Notes: generated by a model from the sequence alone, not told the origin. Positions 19,399-27,188 are shown, counted from the stretch's first letter. The stretch: 64,000 bases of DNA from Desulfatibacillum sp. (GCA_020725555.1 DYEU01000015.1:1-64000); one strand, 5' to 3'. A program made the numbers and translations.

Positions 19399-20363
19399 GA
19401 GGCTTCTCCTTGGATGCGCACCGTGAGGCCGAACGAGGAGAGCAGGCGGGCGGCCTCCTCGAGGGCCTCCGCGGCGGGGGGGGAGGTCCCGGACAGCGGG
19501 GGCTCGAGCCCCAGCCGGCGGTACTTGCCGGCCGCGGCGCGGTGGTAGGGCAGCAGATCGACGGGCGGGCGTCGCGGCAGGCGGGCGAGGAAGGCGCCGG
19601 CCGCGGCGAGGTCCTCATGGCCGTCGTTGATGCCGGGAACGAGGGGCATGCGCACGACGAGCTCGGCACCGGCCGCGCTGAGCCGGGCGAGGTTTTCGAG
19701 GATGAGGCCGTTATCGACCCCGGTCGCGCGGCGGTGTTTGACCGGATCGATCCCCTTGAGGTCGTAGAGGAAAAGGTCGGTCCGGCGGGCCGCCGCGGCG
19801 AGCAGGCCGGGGTCGGCGTAGCCCGAGGTGTCGACGGCGCGGTGGATGCCCCGCCGGCCCAAGCCCTCCAGGGCCGCGAGCAGGAACGCGGGCTGGGCGA
19901 GGGGCTCGCCCCCGGAAAAGGTGACCCCGCCGCCGCTTTCTTCGTAAAAGGGAAGGTCCCTCTCGAGCGTCTCGAGAAGCGTCTCGAGCCGCACCGCGCG
20001 CTCGGTCCGCTCGAGGGCCTCGGCGGGGCAGGCGTCGGCGCAGCGGCCGCAGCGGCGGCAACGGGATGGGTCGAGGCGGATTTTCCCTGCGGCGGCGATG
20101 CAGGCCCCGGTCGGGCAGGAGGCGACGCAGGCCCCGCAGCCGACGCAGCGCCGCCCATCCCAGACGACCGCCGGCAGGTCCCGGCGGTGCTCCGGGTTGT
20201 GACACCAGAGGCAGGCGAGGGGGCAGCCCTTGAGAAAGACCGTCGTCCGGATCCCGGGGCCGTCATGGGTCGCAAAGCGCATGATGTGGAAGACCATCCC
20301 CTCCGCCGCGGAGGGGTCGCCTGCGGCACGGACCGTCGGGGGGGCGGGATCGAAGGCCGTCAT
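19395..20363 (-). CDS. hypE: Glycyl radical enzyme activating protein (radical SAM) for HypD
   Basis: The activase uses S-adenosylmethionine and a [4Fe-4S] cluster to create the glycyl radical on HypD. The 322-residue protein has the radical SAM triad CPLACLWC (Cys47, 51, 54) after the family motif RFATHDGPGIRTTVFLKG. It then has a two-cluster ferredoxin insert, CVGCGACVASCPTGAC and CRRCGRCADACP, found in most activases other than classical PflA. VTFSGGEPL follows. The ATG at 20363 and a GTG two codons earlier are both possible; neither has a good ribosome site. The gene is the first of the operon and is preceded by a long leader of about 300 bases. Confidence 0.93.
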   Translation of the reverse strand: MTAFDPAPPTVRAAGDPSAAEGMVFHIMRFATHDGPGIRTTVFLKGCPLACLWCHNPEHRRDLPAVVWDGRRCVGCGACVASCPTGACIAAAGKIRLDPSRCRRCGRCADACPAEALERTERAVRLETLLETLERDLPFYEESGGGVTFSGGEPLAQPAFLLAALEGLGRRGIHRAVDTSGYADPGLLAAAARRTDLFLYDLKGIDPVKHRRATGVDNGLILENLARLSAAGAELVVRMPLVPGINDGHEDLAAAGAFLARLPRRPPVDLLPYHRAAAGKYRRLGLEPPLSGTSPPAAEALEEAARLLSSFGLTVRIQGEAS

Positions 20364-20660
20364 GGGCACGGTGCGGCGGGCCAGGGAGCCGGGCCTTCCC
20401 CGGCGGCTTGCGTGTTGTCGGGGGACGCTGTCGGGCGGCCCGCGGGCCGCCCCGGTCGTTCAGGGCTCGACCCCGGGGTTTCGCGGCCGCCGGGCGCGAG
20501 CCGCAGCGAGGTTCTCACGCGACGCCTTCCTTTCCAAGCCGCGCGTGCGTTCTTGCCGCAGCCTCGAGGCCGGGGGGCCTTGCGGACGGTTGCGGCGGTT
20601 CCCGAAGCCCGGAACCCGGGGCTCTCCGGGTTCGAAAAAAACATCACCGCGCGCCACTCA
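20364..20660 (-). other. Long 5' leader of the hypE-hypD-sdaA transcript
   Basis: If transcription starts near 20675, the hypE message has an untranslated leader of about 300 bases. It holds no convincing gene: open frames here are Arg/Pro-rich and look like composition artefacts. It does contain a perfect 8-bp hairpin (GAACCCGG at 20612-20619, CCGGGTTC at 20626-20633). On the minus strand this hairpin is directly preceded by a run of seven T. I do not recognise a riboswitch fold. Confidence 0.4.
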
Positions 20661-20672
20661 TGTGGTCTGAAC
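20661..20672. promoter_or_regulatory. Candidate GntR operator at the hypE start site
   Basis: The 12 bases TGTGGTCTGAAC here are repeated exactly at 20777-20788. On the minus strand the element begins about 10 bases after the -10 box of the hypE promoter, i.e. at roughly +3 to +14. The core TGGTCTGA resembles half of the TGGTC-x-GACCA sites bound by FadR-subfamily GntR regulators, one of which is encoded next door. Confidence 0.6.
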
Positions 20673-20681
20673 ACCTGAAGA

Positions 20682-20711
20682 GATTTACCCCTGCCCGGGA
20701 AAAGCTGTCAA
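20682..20711 (-). promoter_or_regulatory. Sigma-70 promoter of hypE-hypD-sdaA
   Basis: On the minus strand TTGACA (20706-20711) is followed after 18 bases by TAAATC (20682-20687), or after 17 by GTAAAT. It lies in an AT-rich patch. The predicted start near 20675 abuts the candidate operator. Confidence 0.7.
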
Positions 20712-20739
20712 GAGATAAATTTGAATTTATTTTGTGGGC

Positions 20740-20768
20740 TTGACGGCTCTCGGAGAAGAAACTAAACT
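20740..20768 (+). promoter_or_regulatory. Sigma-70 promoter of the GntR regulator gene
   Basis: TTGACG (20740-20745) is followed after 17 bases by TAAACT (20763-20768). Transcription should start near 20775, directly before the second operator copy. Confidence 0.72.
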
Positions 20769-20776
20769 GCCTGCGC

Positions 20777-20788
20777 TGTGGTCTGAAC
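20777..20788. promoter_or_regulatory. Candidate GntR operator at the regulator's own start site
   Basis: This is the second exact copy of TGTGGTCTGAAC, 116 bases from the first. It sits at about +3 to +14 of the regulator promoter, the same relative position as the first copy has to the opposite promoter. This suggests autoregulation by roadblock repression. Confidence 0.6.
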
Positions 20789-20828
20789 TTCAGATCCCTT
20801 GGCGTTCTCTTCCTCTTCCGGGTTTTTC

Positions 20829-21530
20829 ATGCACTTCGAGGCCATTCAGCGCAGCAGCGCCCCCGACAAGGTCGCCGAGCAGCTCCTGGCGCGCATCAAG
20901 TCCGGCGAGCTCGCCCCCGGCACGCGCCTTCCGCCGCAGCGCGAGCTCGCGCGGCAGTTCGGGGTGGGGCGATCTTCGGTGCGCGAGGCCCTGAATGCCC
21001 TCTCCGTCATGGGGTTCCTCGAGGTCTTCCAGGGCAAGGGGACCTTCGTCGCCCGGGAGATCCCGGGGGCCGACCCCCCGGCGGCCGCGTTGCGCGCGGC
21101 GTTCCAGGCGGAGAGCCTGCTCGACCTCCTCGAGCTGCGCGAGACCCTCGAGTGCCGTGCCGCCGAGCTCGCCGCCGAGAGGATCGAAAGCAGCCAGCTC
21201 GCGGGGCTCCGGCGCTGCCTCCAGGCCCTCGAGCACGCGGGCGACGATTACCCCTCCTTTCTCGCCGCCGATTTCGACTTTCACCGCCGGCTCTGTGAAG
21301 CCTCGGGAAACCGGGCCTTCGCCGAAATCTTGAACCCCCTTCTCGCCCGCGTGGCCGAGCAGCACGAGCGGCTGAAGACCGGACTCCTCTCCCGCGGCTA
21401 CCGCGAACACTCGATCCGCACCCTGAAGCAGTTGACCGCCTGCCTGGAGCGCGAGGACGGGCGCGGCGCCCGGGAATGGATGCGCGACCACCTCTACGCC
21501 ATCCGCAGCGAGCTCAAGGACGTCCTCTGA
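20829..21530 (+). CDS. GntR family regulator, FadR (FCD) subfamily
   Basis: The 233-residue protein has an N-terminal winged helix of the GntR type (GTRLPPQRELARQFGVGRSSVREALNAL split over residues about 30-58, then FLEVFQGKGTFVA). It is followed by an FCD ligand-binding domain (about 95-228) with the metal/ligand marks DFDFHRRLCEASGN and a late HL. ATG 20829 was preferred over an in-frame TTG at 20799, since the winged helix starts soon after it. It is divergent from hypE-hypD-sdaA, and both promoters carry the same 12-base element, so it very likely controls that operon and itself. The effector could be hydroxyproline or pyrroline-5-carboxylate (inference). Confidence 0.92.
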   Translation: MHFEAIQRSSAPDKVAEQLLARIKSGELAPGTRLPPQRELARQFGVGRSSVREALNALSVMGFLEVFQGKGTFVAREIPGADPPAAALRAAFQAESLLDLLELRETLECRAAELAAERIESSQLAGLRRCLQALEHAGDDYPSFLAADFDFHRRLCEASGNRAFAEILNPLLARVAEQHERLKTGLLSRGYREHSIRTLKQLTACLEREDGRGAREWMRDHLYAIRSELKDVL

Positions 21531-21559
21531 GCGACGCCTTCCCCGGCGCCGCCCTCTTT

Positions 21560-21577
21560 TTGTATCCTCGAATACAA
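21560..21577. repeat. Short inverted repeat TTGTAT-6-ATACAA
   Basis: A perfect 6-bp inverted repeat lies between the 3' ends of the GntR gene and the convergent ynjC gene. It is preceded by a T-rich run (CTCTTTTTG). It could be a weak terminator stem or a GntR-like site (GTAT-x-ATAC pattern); its position between two gene ends favours transcription termination. Confidence 0.3.
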
Positions 21578-21638
21578 CGAATCTCCCCTCCCCCCTGCGG
21601 CGGGCCCTATCGCGCCGGGCGGGGCGGCGCGCTCTTCG

Positions 21639-23348
21639 TCAAAAGCGGCGGCGCGCGCCGAGAGCCAGCGCCGCCGCAAAGACGGCGAGCGGCAAGGCCG
21701 CCTGCGCCAGGGCATAGATCCCGGTCACGCGCGGGTCGTTGCCGCTGGCGAGCGTCACCGCCTCCACGGTGAGGGTGGTCAGGCGGCCGGCGCCGGCGAA
21801 GAGGGTCGGCAGGTACTGGTTGGCGGAGACGGCGAAGCCCACGGCGAAGGCGAACAGGACCGCGCGCCGCATGAGCGGCAGCTCGACCCTGAGGAAGCTG
21901 CGTGCCCGCGAACCGCACAGGCTGAGGGCGACGGTGCGGTAGCGCAGGTCGAAGGCCCGCCAGGGGTCGGCAAGCGAAAGGAAGAGATAGGGGAAGACGA
22001 AGAGCAGGTGGCTGCCGACGAGCGCCGTCCAGGTGCCGTCGAGGCCCAGCCGGACGAGCAGGACCTGCAGCCCGGAGAGAAAGGCGATCTGCGGCACGAG
22101 AAGCGGCGTGTAGAGGAGCCACAGGGTGCGGGCGGCCGGGTTGCGGCCGTTCACGCGCTCGTTTTGCAGGCAGCCGATCACGAGGAAGAGCCCCACGGCG
22201 GCCGCGGCGAGCGCCGCGGCGAAGGTGACCCCGGCGGGCCGCAGGAGCTCGGGGGCATGCCGCATCCAATGGGCGAGCGTCCAGGCGGAGGGGAGCGCCT
22301 GCGGGAAGAACCAGGAGCGGGAGAGCGAGCCGAGGGCGAGCGCCAGCGCCCCCCCGAGCGAAAGCAGGACCGGAAGCCCCGCCACGGCGCCGAAGAAACC
22401 GGAGACGGCCGGACCCTCGGGCACCCGGGCCCCCCCGCGGCAGACGAGCCGGCGGCCGAGACCGCCGGCCGCGCACTCCCCGAGACGCCAGACGCCGATC
22501 GCGGCGACGGTGAGCGCAAGCTGCAGCAGGGCGCCCGCCGAGGCCGGGAAGAAAAGCCCGAGGTCGCGGTCGGTGAAGAGCCGGAAGAGGAGCACGCTGA
22601 AGGGCGGGGGCTCGGTCGGCGCGAGGATGACGGCGACGTCCACCACAGAGAGCGAGAAGGCGAGCACGGCGTAGACCGGGAGCCGGATCTGGCGGTAGAG
22701 CTGGGGGATGAGGACATGCAGCCAGGCTGCGGCGCGGCCGTGTCCGAGGGTGCGGCAGACGGCGAGCTGTTCGCGGACGCGGATCTGCTCGAGCGCCGCC
22801 ACGGCCATGAAGAGGAGGTAGGGGATTTCCTTGAGCGTCAACCCCAGGACGAGGCAGAGCCCGAAGGGGTCGTGAACGATGGCGATGTCCGGCGGGCGCT
22901 GCCAGCCGGTGAGGCCCGGGGAGAGGAGCCGGCTCACCCAGCCGGAGGGGGCGATGAGGAAGGCCAGGCCGATCGCGGCCGCGGCGTGCGGCAGGGCGAG
23001 CAGCGGGGCGAGCATTCGGCTGAGCCAGCGGAAGAGGCGGCTGCCGTGGAGCGTGGCGCACAGGCCGAGCACCGCGGCGAGCGAGACCGCCGCGGCGAGA
23101 AACCCCGTGCGCAGGGTGAGCCCGAGCGAGGCCCCCAGGCCGGGAACGGCGAACAAGCGGCGCCAGGGGTCCAGGCCGGGGGCCGTTCCCCCCAGGGCGG
23201 GCAGGTAGCCGAAGGCGGCCAGCGCCGTGGAGGCGAGCCCGGCGAGCACCGGGGCGAGGAAGAGCAGCAGGGCCGCCGCCGGGAAGAGGGCCAGCAGCGG
23301 CGAGCCTGAGCCGCGCTTGCCCGTCAGCGGGAGTACCGCCGTTCCCAT
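21639..23348 (-). CDS. ynjC: ABC transporter permease, fused double unit (YnjC/ThiP-like)
   Basis: The 569-residue membrane protein contains two permease units in one chain, as in YnjC and ThiP. Each has about six hydrophobic helices and an EAA-type loop; the second reads CGSRARSFLRVELPLM near residue 480 and the first CRTLGHGRAAAWLHVLIPQL near 205. The start ATG at 23348 lies within the end of ynjB (25-base overlap). A long upstream frame is only the antisense-free shadow of ynjB. It is the last gene of the SDR-radical SAM-ynjD-ynjB-ynjC operon. The substrate of YnjBCD transporters is not established. Confidence 0.9.
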   Translation of the reverse strand: MGTAVLPLTGKRGSGSPLLALFPAAALLLFLAPVLAGLASTALAAFGYLPALGGTAPGLDPWRRLFAVPGLGASLGLTLRTGFLAAAVSLAAVLGLCATLHGSRLFRWLSRMLAPLLALPHAAAAIGLAFLIAPSGWVSRLLSPGLTGWQRPPDIAIVHDPFGLCLVLGLTLKEIPYLLFMAVAALEQIRVREQLAVCRTLGHGRAAAWLHVLIPQLYRQIRLPVYAVLAFSLSVVDVAVILAPTEPPPFSVLLFRLFTDRDLGLFFPASAGALLQLALTVAAIGVWRLGECAAGGLGRRLVCRGGARVPEGPAVSGFFGAVAGLPVLLSLGGALALALGSLSRSWFFPQALPSAWTLAHWMRHAPELLRPAGVTFAAALAAAAVGLFLVIGCLQNERVNGRNPAARTLWLLYTPLLVPQIAFLSGLQVLLVRLGLDGTWTALVGSHLLFVFPYLFLSLADPWRAFDLRYRTVALSLCGSRARSFLRVELPLMRRAVLFAFAVGFAVSANQYLPTLFAGAGRLTTLTVEAVTLASGNDPRVTGIYALAQAALPLAVFAAALALGARRRF

Positions 23349-24535
23349 TCGGCCACGATCCGGTTCATCCAGGAGGGGTGCGGCTCCGGCAGGGCCCGGC
23401 CGAGCTCTTCCGGGGAGAGGGTCGCCACCCCCCGCGGCAGCGCGGCGAAACGCCGCCGGTCCTCGGGGGCGAGCCGGTCGAGGTCGAGGACCGTGGGGTT
23501 CCCCATCCCCTCGGGGTGCATCGCCCGGGCCTGGGACTCGGGGGTGAGCAGAAAGTCGGCGACGACCAGCGCCCCTTCCTTGTGGCGCGCGTTGTAGGGG
23601 ATGGCGACGAAGCTCGTGTTGCCGATCGTCCCCCGCTCCAGCACGAAGGTGCGCACGGTCGGCGGGAGGATGCCGCGGGCGATGCCGGCGGTCGCCTCGT
23701 TGGGGTTGAAGGAGATCATGATGTCGATTTCCCCGTCGGCGAGCAGCGCGCGCATGGCCGGCCCCGATTCGGGGAACTGCTCGCCGCGGCGCCACAGCAG
23801 CGGCTTGAGCTCCTCGTACCAGCGCCACAGCGGGGCGGAGCGGGCGAGGAATTCCTCCTCGCCCACGGGCCGGACCAGCCGGCCCGGGTCGTCGATCAGC
23901 TCGTAGAGCGCTTGCTTGAGAAAGGTCGAGCCGAGAAAGTTGCGGATGCGCGGGTGGGTGATGCGGCCGGGGTTCGCCCGCGCCCAGTCGAGCATCGCCG
24001 GGATGGATCGCGGCGGGCGCGGAAGGCGCGCCGCGTCGTAGACGTAGACGATCCGGGCCATGCGCCAGGGGGATTCGTACCCCTCGGTCGGCACGGTGAA
24101 GTCGATCACCGTCGAGGGCTTGCCCGCGGTGTCGACGAGGCCGAAGTGCGGCAGCCGGTGCGTGAAGGGGCCGAAGAGGAGGCCCTGCTCCTTCATGGCG
24201 AGAAAGTTCTCGCCGTTGATCCAGATCAGATCGATCGAGCCGCCCTCGTGGCGGCCGGCCGCCTTCTCGGCGACCACCCGCGAGACGGCCTCGGCGGTGA
24301 GGGAGAGCTTGACGTGGACGAGATTCACGCCCGCGGTTTCCTTCACGCGGCGGCCGACCCAGGCGATGAAGGCGTTGGTCGGCTCGTCGCCCGCCCAGGC
24401 GTTCCAGTAGACGTCCTGCCCGCGCGCCCGCTCGAGGATCCCCTCCCAGGTGGGGGGGAGGCCCTGGGCTTCGGCGAGGCGGAGGGCGGCGAAGACCGCC
24501 GCCGTGACGGTCAGGGAACGGAGTGCGGCGATCAT
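23324..24535 (-). CDS. ynjB: ABC transporter substrate-binding protein, YnjB-like
   Basis: The 403-residue protein has a signal peptide (residues 1 to about 23, SLTVTAAVFAALRLAEAQG) and then the YnjB hallmark GQDVYWNAWAGDEPTNAFI near residue 40. It also has WINGENFLAMKEQGLLFGPF and a closing NRIVAEWERRY. YnjB-like proteins form their own branch of type-II periplasmic binding proteins related to thiamine and iron binders. No cysteine lipobox is present, so it should be free in the periplasm. It overlaps ynjD by 4 bases and ynjC by 25 bases. Confidence 0.92.
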   Translation of the reverse strand: MIAALRSLTVTAAVFAALRLAEAQGLPPTWEGILERARGQDVYWNAWAGDEPTNAFIAWVGRRVKETAGVNLVHVKLSLTAEAVSRVVAEKAAGRHEGGSIDLIWINGENFLAMKEQGLLFGPFTHRLPHFGLVDTAGKPSTVIDFTVPTEGYESPWRMARIVYVYDAARLPRPPRSIPAMLDWARANPGRITHPRIRNFLGSTFLKQALYELIDDPGRLVRPVGEEEFLARSAPLWRWYEELKPLLWRRGEQFPESGPAMRALLADGEIDIMISFNPNEATAGIARGILPPTVRTFVLERGTIGNTSFVAIPYNARHKEGALVVADFLLTPESQARAMHPEGMGNPTVLDLDRLAPEDRRRFAALPRGVATLSPEELGRALPEPHPSWMNRIVAEWERRYSR

Positions 24536-25263
24536 GGAGCATCCTCCCGGTTGCGTGCGGCGGGTGCGCCCGGGTCTTCTCTCCCGTCCCGGAGGCCCGG
24601 CCCGAGCTGCAGCAGCGGGCCACCCGCGGCGCGGGCGTCCTCGGGGTCGTGGGTGACGAGGAGTGTCGGCAGCCCCTCGGCCCGCACGTGGTCGAAGACG
24701 AATTGCCGGATGGCGGCCTTGAGCGGGGCGTCGAGCCGGGAAAAGGGCTCGTCGAGCAGGACGGCGCGGGGCCGCGAGAGCAGCGTGCGCATCAGGGCGA
24801 CCCGGGCCCGCTGGCCGCCGGAAAGGGTCGCCGGGTCGCGGTCCTCCATGCCGGGGAGGCCCGCCTCGGCGAGCGCCCGGCGCACAAGCTCCCGCCTGGC
24901 CCGGCGGCCGGGGATTTCCCGCGGGATCGCAAAGAGGAGGTTTTCGCCGACCGTGAGGTGCGGGAAGAGCAGGTCGTCCTGGAAGAGGATGCCGATCCGG
25001 CGGCGCTCGACGGGGAGCCGGCTCACCTCGCGGCCGTCGACCCAGATCTCGCCCTGCGCCGCGAAGGCGGCATCCAGCGTGCCGCACAGGTAGGAGAGCA
25101 GGCTCGACTTGCCCGCCCCGCTCGGGCCCATGACGGTGGCGACCTCGCCGGGGGCGACCGCGAGGGTCAGCCCGGCGACCAGCTCCGTCCCGTTCAGGGC
25201 GATCCGCACCCCGCAAAGCGCGAGTCCCGCCCGCCCGGGGCGCTTGGGTGCCGGGGCGTTCAT
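24532..25263 (-). CDS. ynjD: ABC transporter ATP-binding protein, YnjD-like
   Basis: The 243-residue ATPase has Walker A GPSGAGKSS (about residue 47), Q-loop ILFQDDLLFPHLTVGENL, signature TLSGGQRARVALMRTL, Walker B AVLLDEPFSRLD and the switch histidine LLVTHD. DDLLFPHLTVGENL is typical of YnjD and thiamine/iron importers. The ATG at 25263 is inside the last codons of the radical SAM gene (4-base overlap), and its stop overlaps the ynjB start. The tight coupling with a radical SAM enzyme and an SDR is not usual for ynj operons. Confidence 0.93.
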   Translation of the reverse strand: MNAPAPKRPGRAGLALCGVRIALNGTELVAGLTLAVAPGEVATVMGPSGAGKSSLLSYLCGTLDAAFAAQGEIWVDGREVSRLPVERRRIGILFQDDLLFPHLTVGENLLFAIPREIPGRRARRELVRRALAEAGLPGMEDRDPATLSGGQRARVALMRTLLSRPRAVLLDEPFSRLDAPLKAAIRQFVFDHVRAEGLPTLLVTHDPEDARAAGGPLLQLGPGLRDGREDPGAPAARNREDAP

Positions 25264-26306
25264 CGGCTCCCCCCCCGGCGGCGGGCCTCGCGGAGCCGGG
25301 CGAGAAGGGGCGCCAGGTGCTCCTCGTGGATGCGGTCGCAGCCGATGCAGCGGTTGTGGTAGGGGCGGCCCGCGGGGTCGACGGTCCGGGAGAGCTCGAG
25401 GAAGCGGTCCGGGTCGACCCCGAAGGAGAGCCCCATGCGCTCGGGGACCCCGGCGGTGATCGCCTCGAAGGGGGGGACCCCCACCAGGCTTTCCAGGATC
25501 GCGGCGAGCGGCTCCTCGGCGAGGTTGCCGTAGGGGAGCCGGGTCTTGCGGCAGCAGGGGTAGAGGTTGCCCTCGGGGTCGACGGCCGCCTCGGAGCCGC
25601 TTCGCCCCAGGTTGAGGAAATGCATGCCCCCGGACCAGCCGGCGCAGAAATTGTCCGCCCAGCACGCGGTCGAGAGCCCGTTGCGCCAGGCGCGGCCGCT
25701 CGGCCAGAGCTTGCCGATCCATGCCTCCGGGGTCGCCCCGAAGAAGCTGTAGCGGGGGCCCTCCTCGTCCACCCAGCGGCGCCGCTCGGCCGAGAGGGCC
25801 GAGGGCCGGACCCCGGCCCGGGCGAAGGCCGCGCTGAGCCGCTCGCGGAGCCCCGCGGCACGGCCCGCGCCGCCGTGGAAGTCGTCGATCGAGGAGACCG
25901 AGATCATCCAGACCCCGCGCTGGAGAAGCTCCGCGATGACGGCCTCGGTGAGGAGATCGCCCGCCGTCTGGACGACGAGCCGCACCCCCGCGCCGTAGCG
26001 CTCCCGCAGAAGATCGAGCAGCGGGTAGAGCAGGCGGCTGCGCGTCGGCTCCAGCAGCACCTCCCCCCCCGAGAGGACGATGCGGCCGGGCCGCGTGCGA
26101 AACCCGCCGCGGCCGTCTTCTTCCTCGAGGTCGCGGTAGGCGAACGTCCCGGGCAGATGCGGCACCACCCGCCGGGCGACCTCCCAGGCCGCGGCCGTGA
26201 GCCGCTCCCGCTCCCCGGCCGGGTAAGGCCGGAAACGCTCGTCGTAGCAGTGGGGGCAGGCACGGGTGCAGACCCAGGTGATCGACCAGTAGAGCGACTC
26301 GAGCAT
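25260..26306 (-). CDS. Radical SAM protein with SPASM-like C-terminal cysteines
   Basis: The 348-residue enzyme has the radical SAM triad CTRACPHC at Cys13, Cys17 and Cys20, and the SAM-binding GGE segment IVLSGGEVLLEP near residue 80. Its C-terminal third holds an auxiliary-cluster pattern CWADNFC, GNLYPCCRKTRLPYGNLAEE and NRCIGC, resembling a SPASM domain. SPASM enzymes modify peptides or proteins, but no precursor peptide gene is adjacent, and the neighbours (SDR upstream with a 3-base gap, ABC importer downstream with a 4-base overlap) suggest a small-molecule substrate. I do not recognise a characterised subfamily. Confidence 0.85.
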   Translation of the reverse strand: MLESLYWSITWVCTRACPHCYDERFRPYPAGERERLTAAAWEVARRVVPHLPGTFAYRDLEEEDGRGGFRTRPGRIVLSGGEVLLEPTRSRLLYPLLDLLRERYGAGVRLVVQTAGDLLTEAVIAELLQRGVWMISVSSIDDFHGGAGRAAGLRERLSAAFARAGVRPSALSAERRRWVDEEGPRYSFFGATPEAWIGKLWPSGRAWRNGLSTACWADNFCAGWSGGMHFLNLGRSGSEAAVDPEGNLYPCCRKTRLPYGNLAEEPLAAILESLVGVPPFEAITAGVPERMGLSFGVDPDRFLELSRTVDPAGRPYHNRCIGCDRIHEEHLAPLLARLREARRRGGSR

Positions 26307-26309
26307 CGG

Positions 26310-27080
26310 TTACGGGATCCCTCCCATGGCGGCGGTCAGGCCGCCGTCGACGATGAGCGTCTGGCCGGTGATGAACGCCGCCGCGGGCGAGGCGAGAAAG
26401 AGCGCCGCCCGGGCGATGTCCTGCGGCTCGGCCCAGCGCGCCAGCGGGGTGCGCGCCCTCACGGCCGCCTCGAGGCCGGGGTCGCTCCACTGGGAGCGCG
26501 TGAGGTCGGTGCGCGTGAAGCCCGGGGCGACGGCGTTCACGCGGATCCCCTGCGGGGCCCATTCCACGGCGAGCGCCCGGGTGAGCTGGCGCAGCCCCGC
26601 CTTGGTCATGGCGTAAGCGGCAACCCCCGGCCGGGCGATTTCGCCCAGGATCGAGGAGATGTTGACGATCGCGCCGGGCTTCCCCGCGGCGATCCGCTCC
26701 CGGGCGAAGGCGGCGGAGAGGAAAAAGGCGGAGGTGAGGTTGAGGTCGAGCAGGCGGCGGAAGTCCTCCGCCGCGAGCTCCGCGGCCGCCCCGCGGAGGA
26801 TGCCGCCGGCGTTGTTGACGAGGATGTCGATCCCGCCGGTTTCGGCGGTGAGCCGCTGGAAGACGCCGGGGGCCTCCTCCGGCTGGGTGAGGTCCAGGGC
26901 CGCGGTCCACACCCGGCCGGCGGCGAAGCGGCCGGCCGCCTCCTCGAGCCGCCGGCGGTCCCGGGCGAGAAGCACGATCGCGGCCCCGGCGGCGGCGAAG
27001 ACCTCGGCGATCGCCAGCCCGATGCCGCGGCTTGCCCCCGTGACGAGGGCGGTTTGGCCATCGAGGCGGAAGTCGTCCAT
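26310..27080 (-). CDS. Short-chain dehydrogenase/reductase (SDR)
   Basis: The 256-residue protein is a classical SDR that uses NAD(P)H to interconvert an alcohol and a ketone. It has the cofactor motif TGASRGIGLAIAEVF (residues about 14-28), NNAGG near 90, the catalytic serine region SSILGEIARPG, YAMTK as the YxxxK pair, and NAVAPGFTRTDL after it. It most resembles 3-oxoacyl-reductase or gluconate-dehydrogenase type SDRs; substrate not readable. The ATG follows GGAGGG by 5 bases. It is the first gene of the five-gene operon running to ynjC, with a promoter about 85 bases upstream. Confidence 0.92.
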   Translation of the reverse strand: MDDFRLDGQTALVTGASRGIGLAIAEVFAAAGAAIVLLARDRRRLEEAAGRFAAGRVWTAALDLTQPEEAPGVFQRLTAETGGIDILVNNAGGILRGAAAELAAEDFRRLLDLNLTSAFFLSAAFARERIAAGKPGAIVNISSILGEIARPGVAAYAMTKAGLRQLTRALAVEWAPQGIRVNAVAPGFTRTDLTRSQWSDPGLEAAVRARTPLARWAEPQDIARAALFLASPAAAFITGQTLIVDGGLTAAMGGIP

Positions 27081-27160
27081 GGCATCCCTCCGGGGAGCGG
27101 CGCCCGGAGCTCGGGGCGCGCCGGGCGCGGCCTGCGAGGCGGGGCTCTCCCGGGGGTTTC

Positions 27161-27188
27161 AGTAAACCACTTTCCCCCTCTTGTGCAA
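27161..27188 (-). promoter_or_regulatory. Promoter of the SDR-radical SAM-ynjDBC operon
   Basis: On the minus strand TTGCAC (27183-27188) is followed after 16 bases by TTTACT (27161-27166), in the only AT-leaning part of the intergenic region. It drives the five-gene operon. Confidence 0.55.

Noticed and set aside
20360-20674. Short frames in the hypE leader
   Set aside because: They are Arg/Pro/Gly-rich, lack ribosome sites and overlap the hypE start; they look like composition artefacts of GC-rich DNA.
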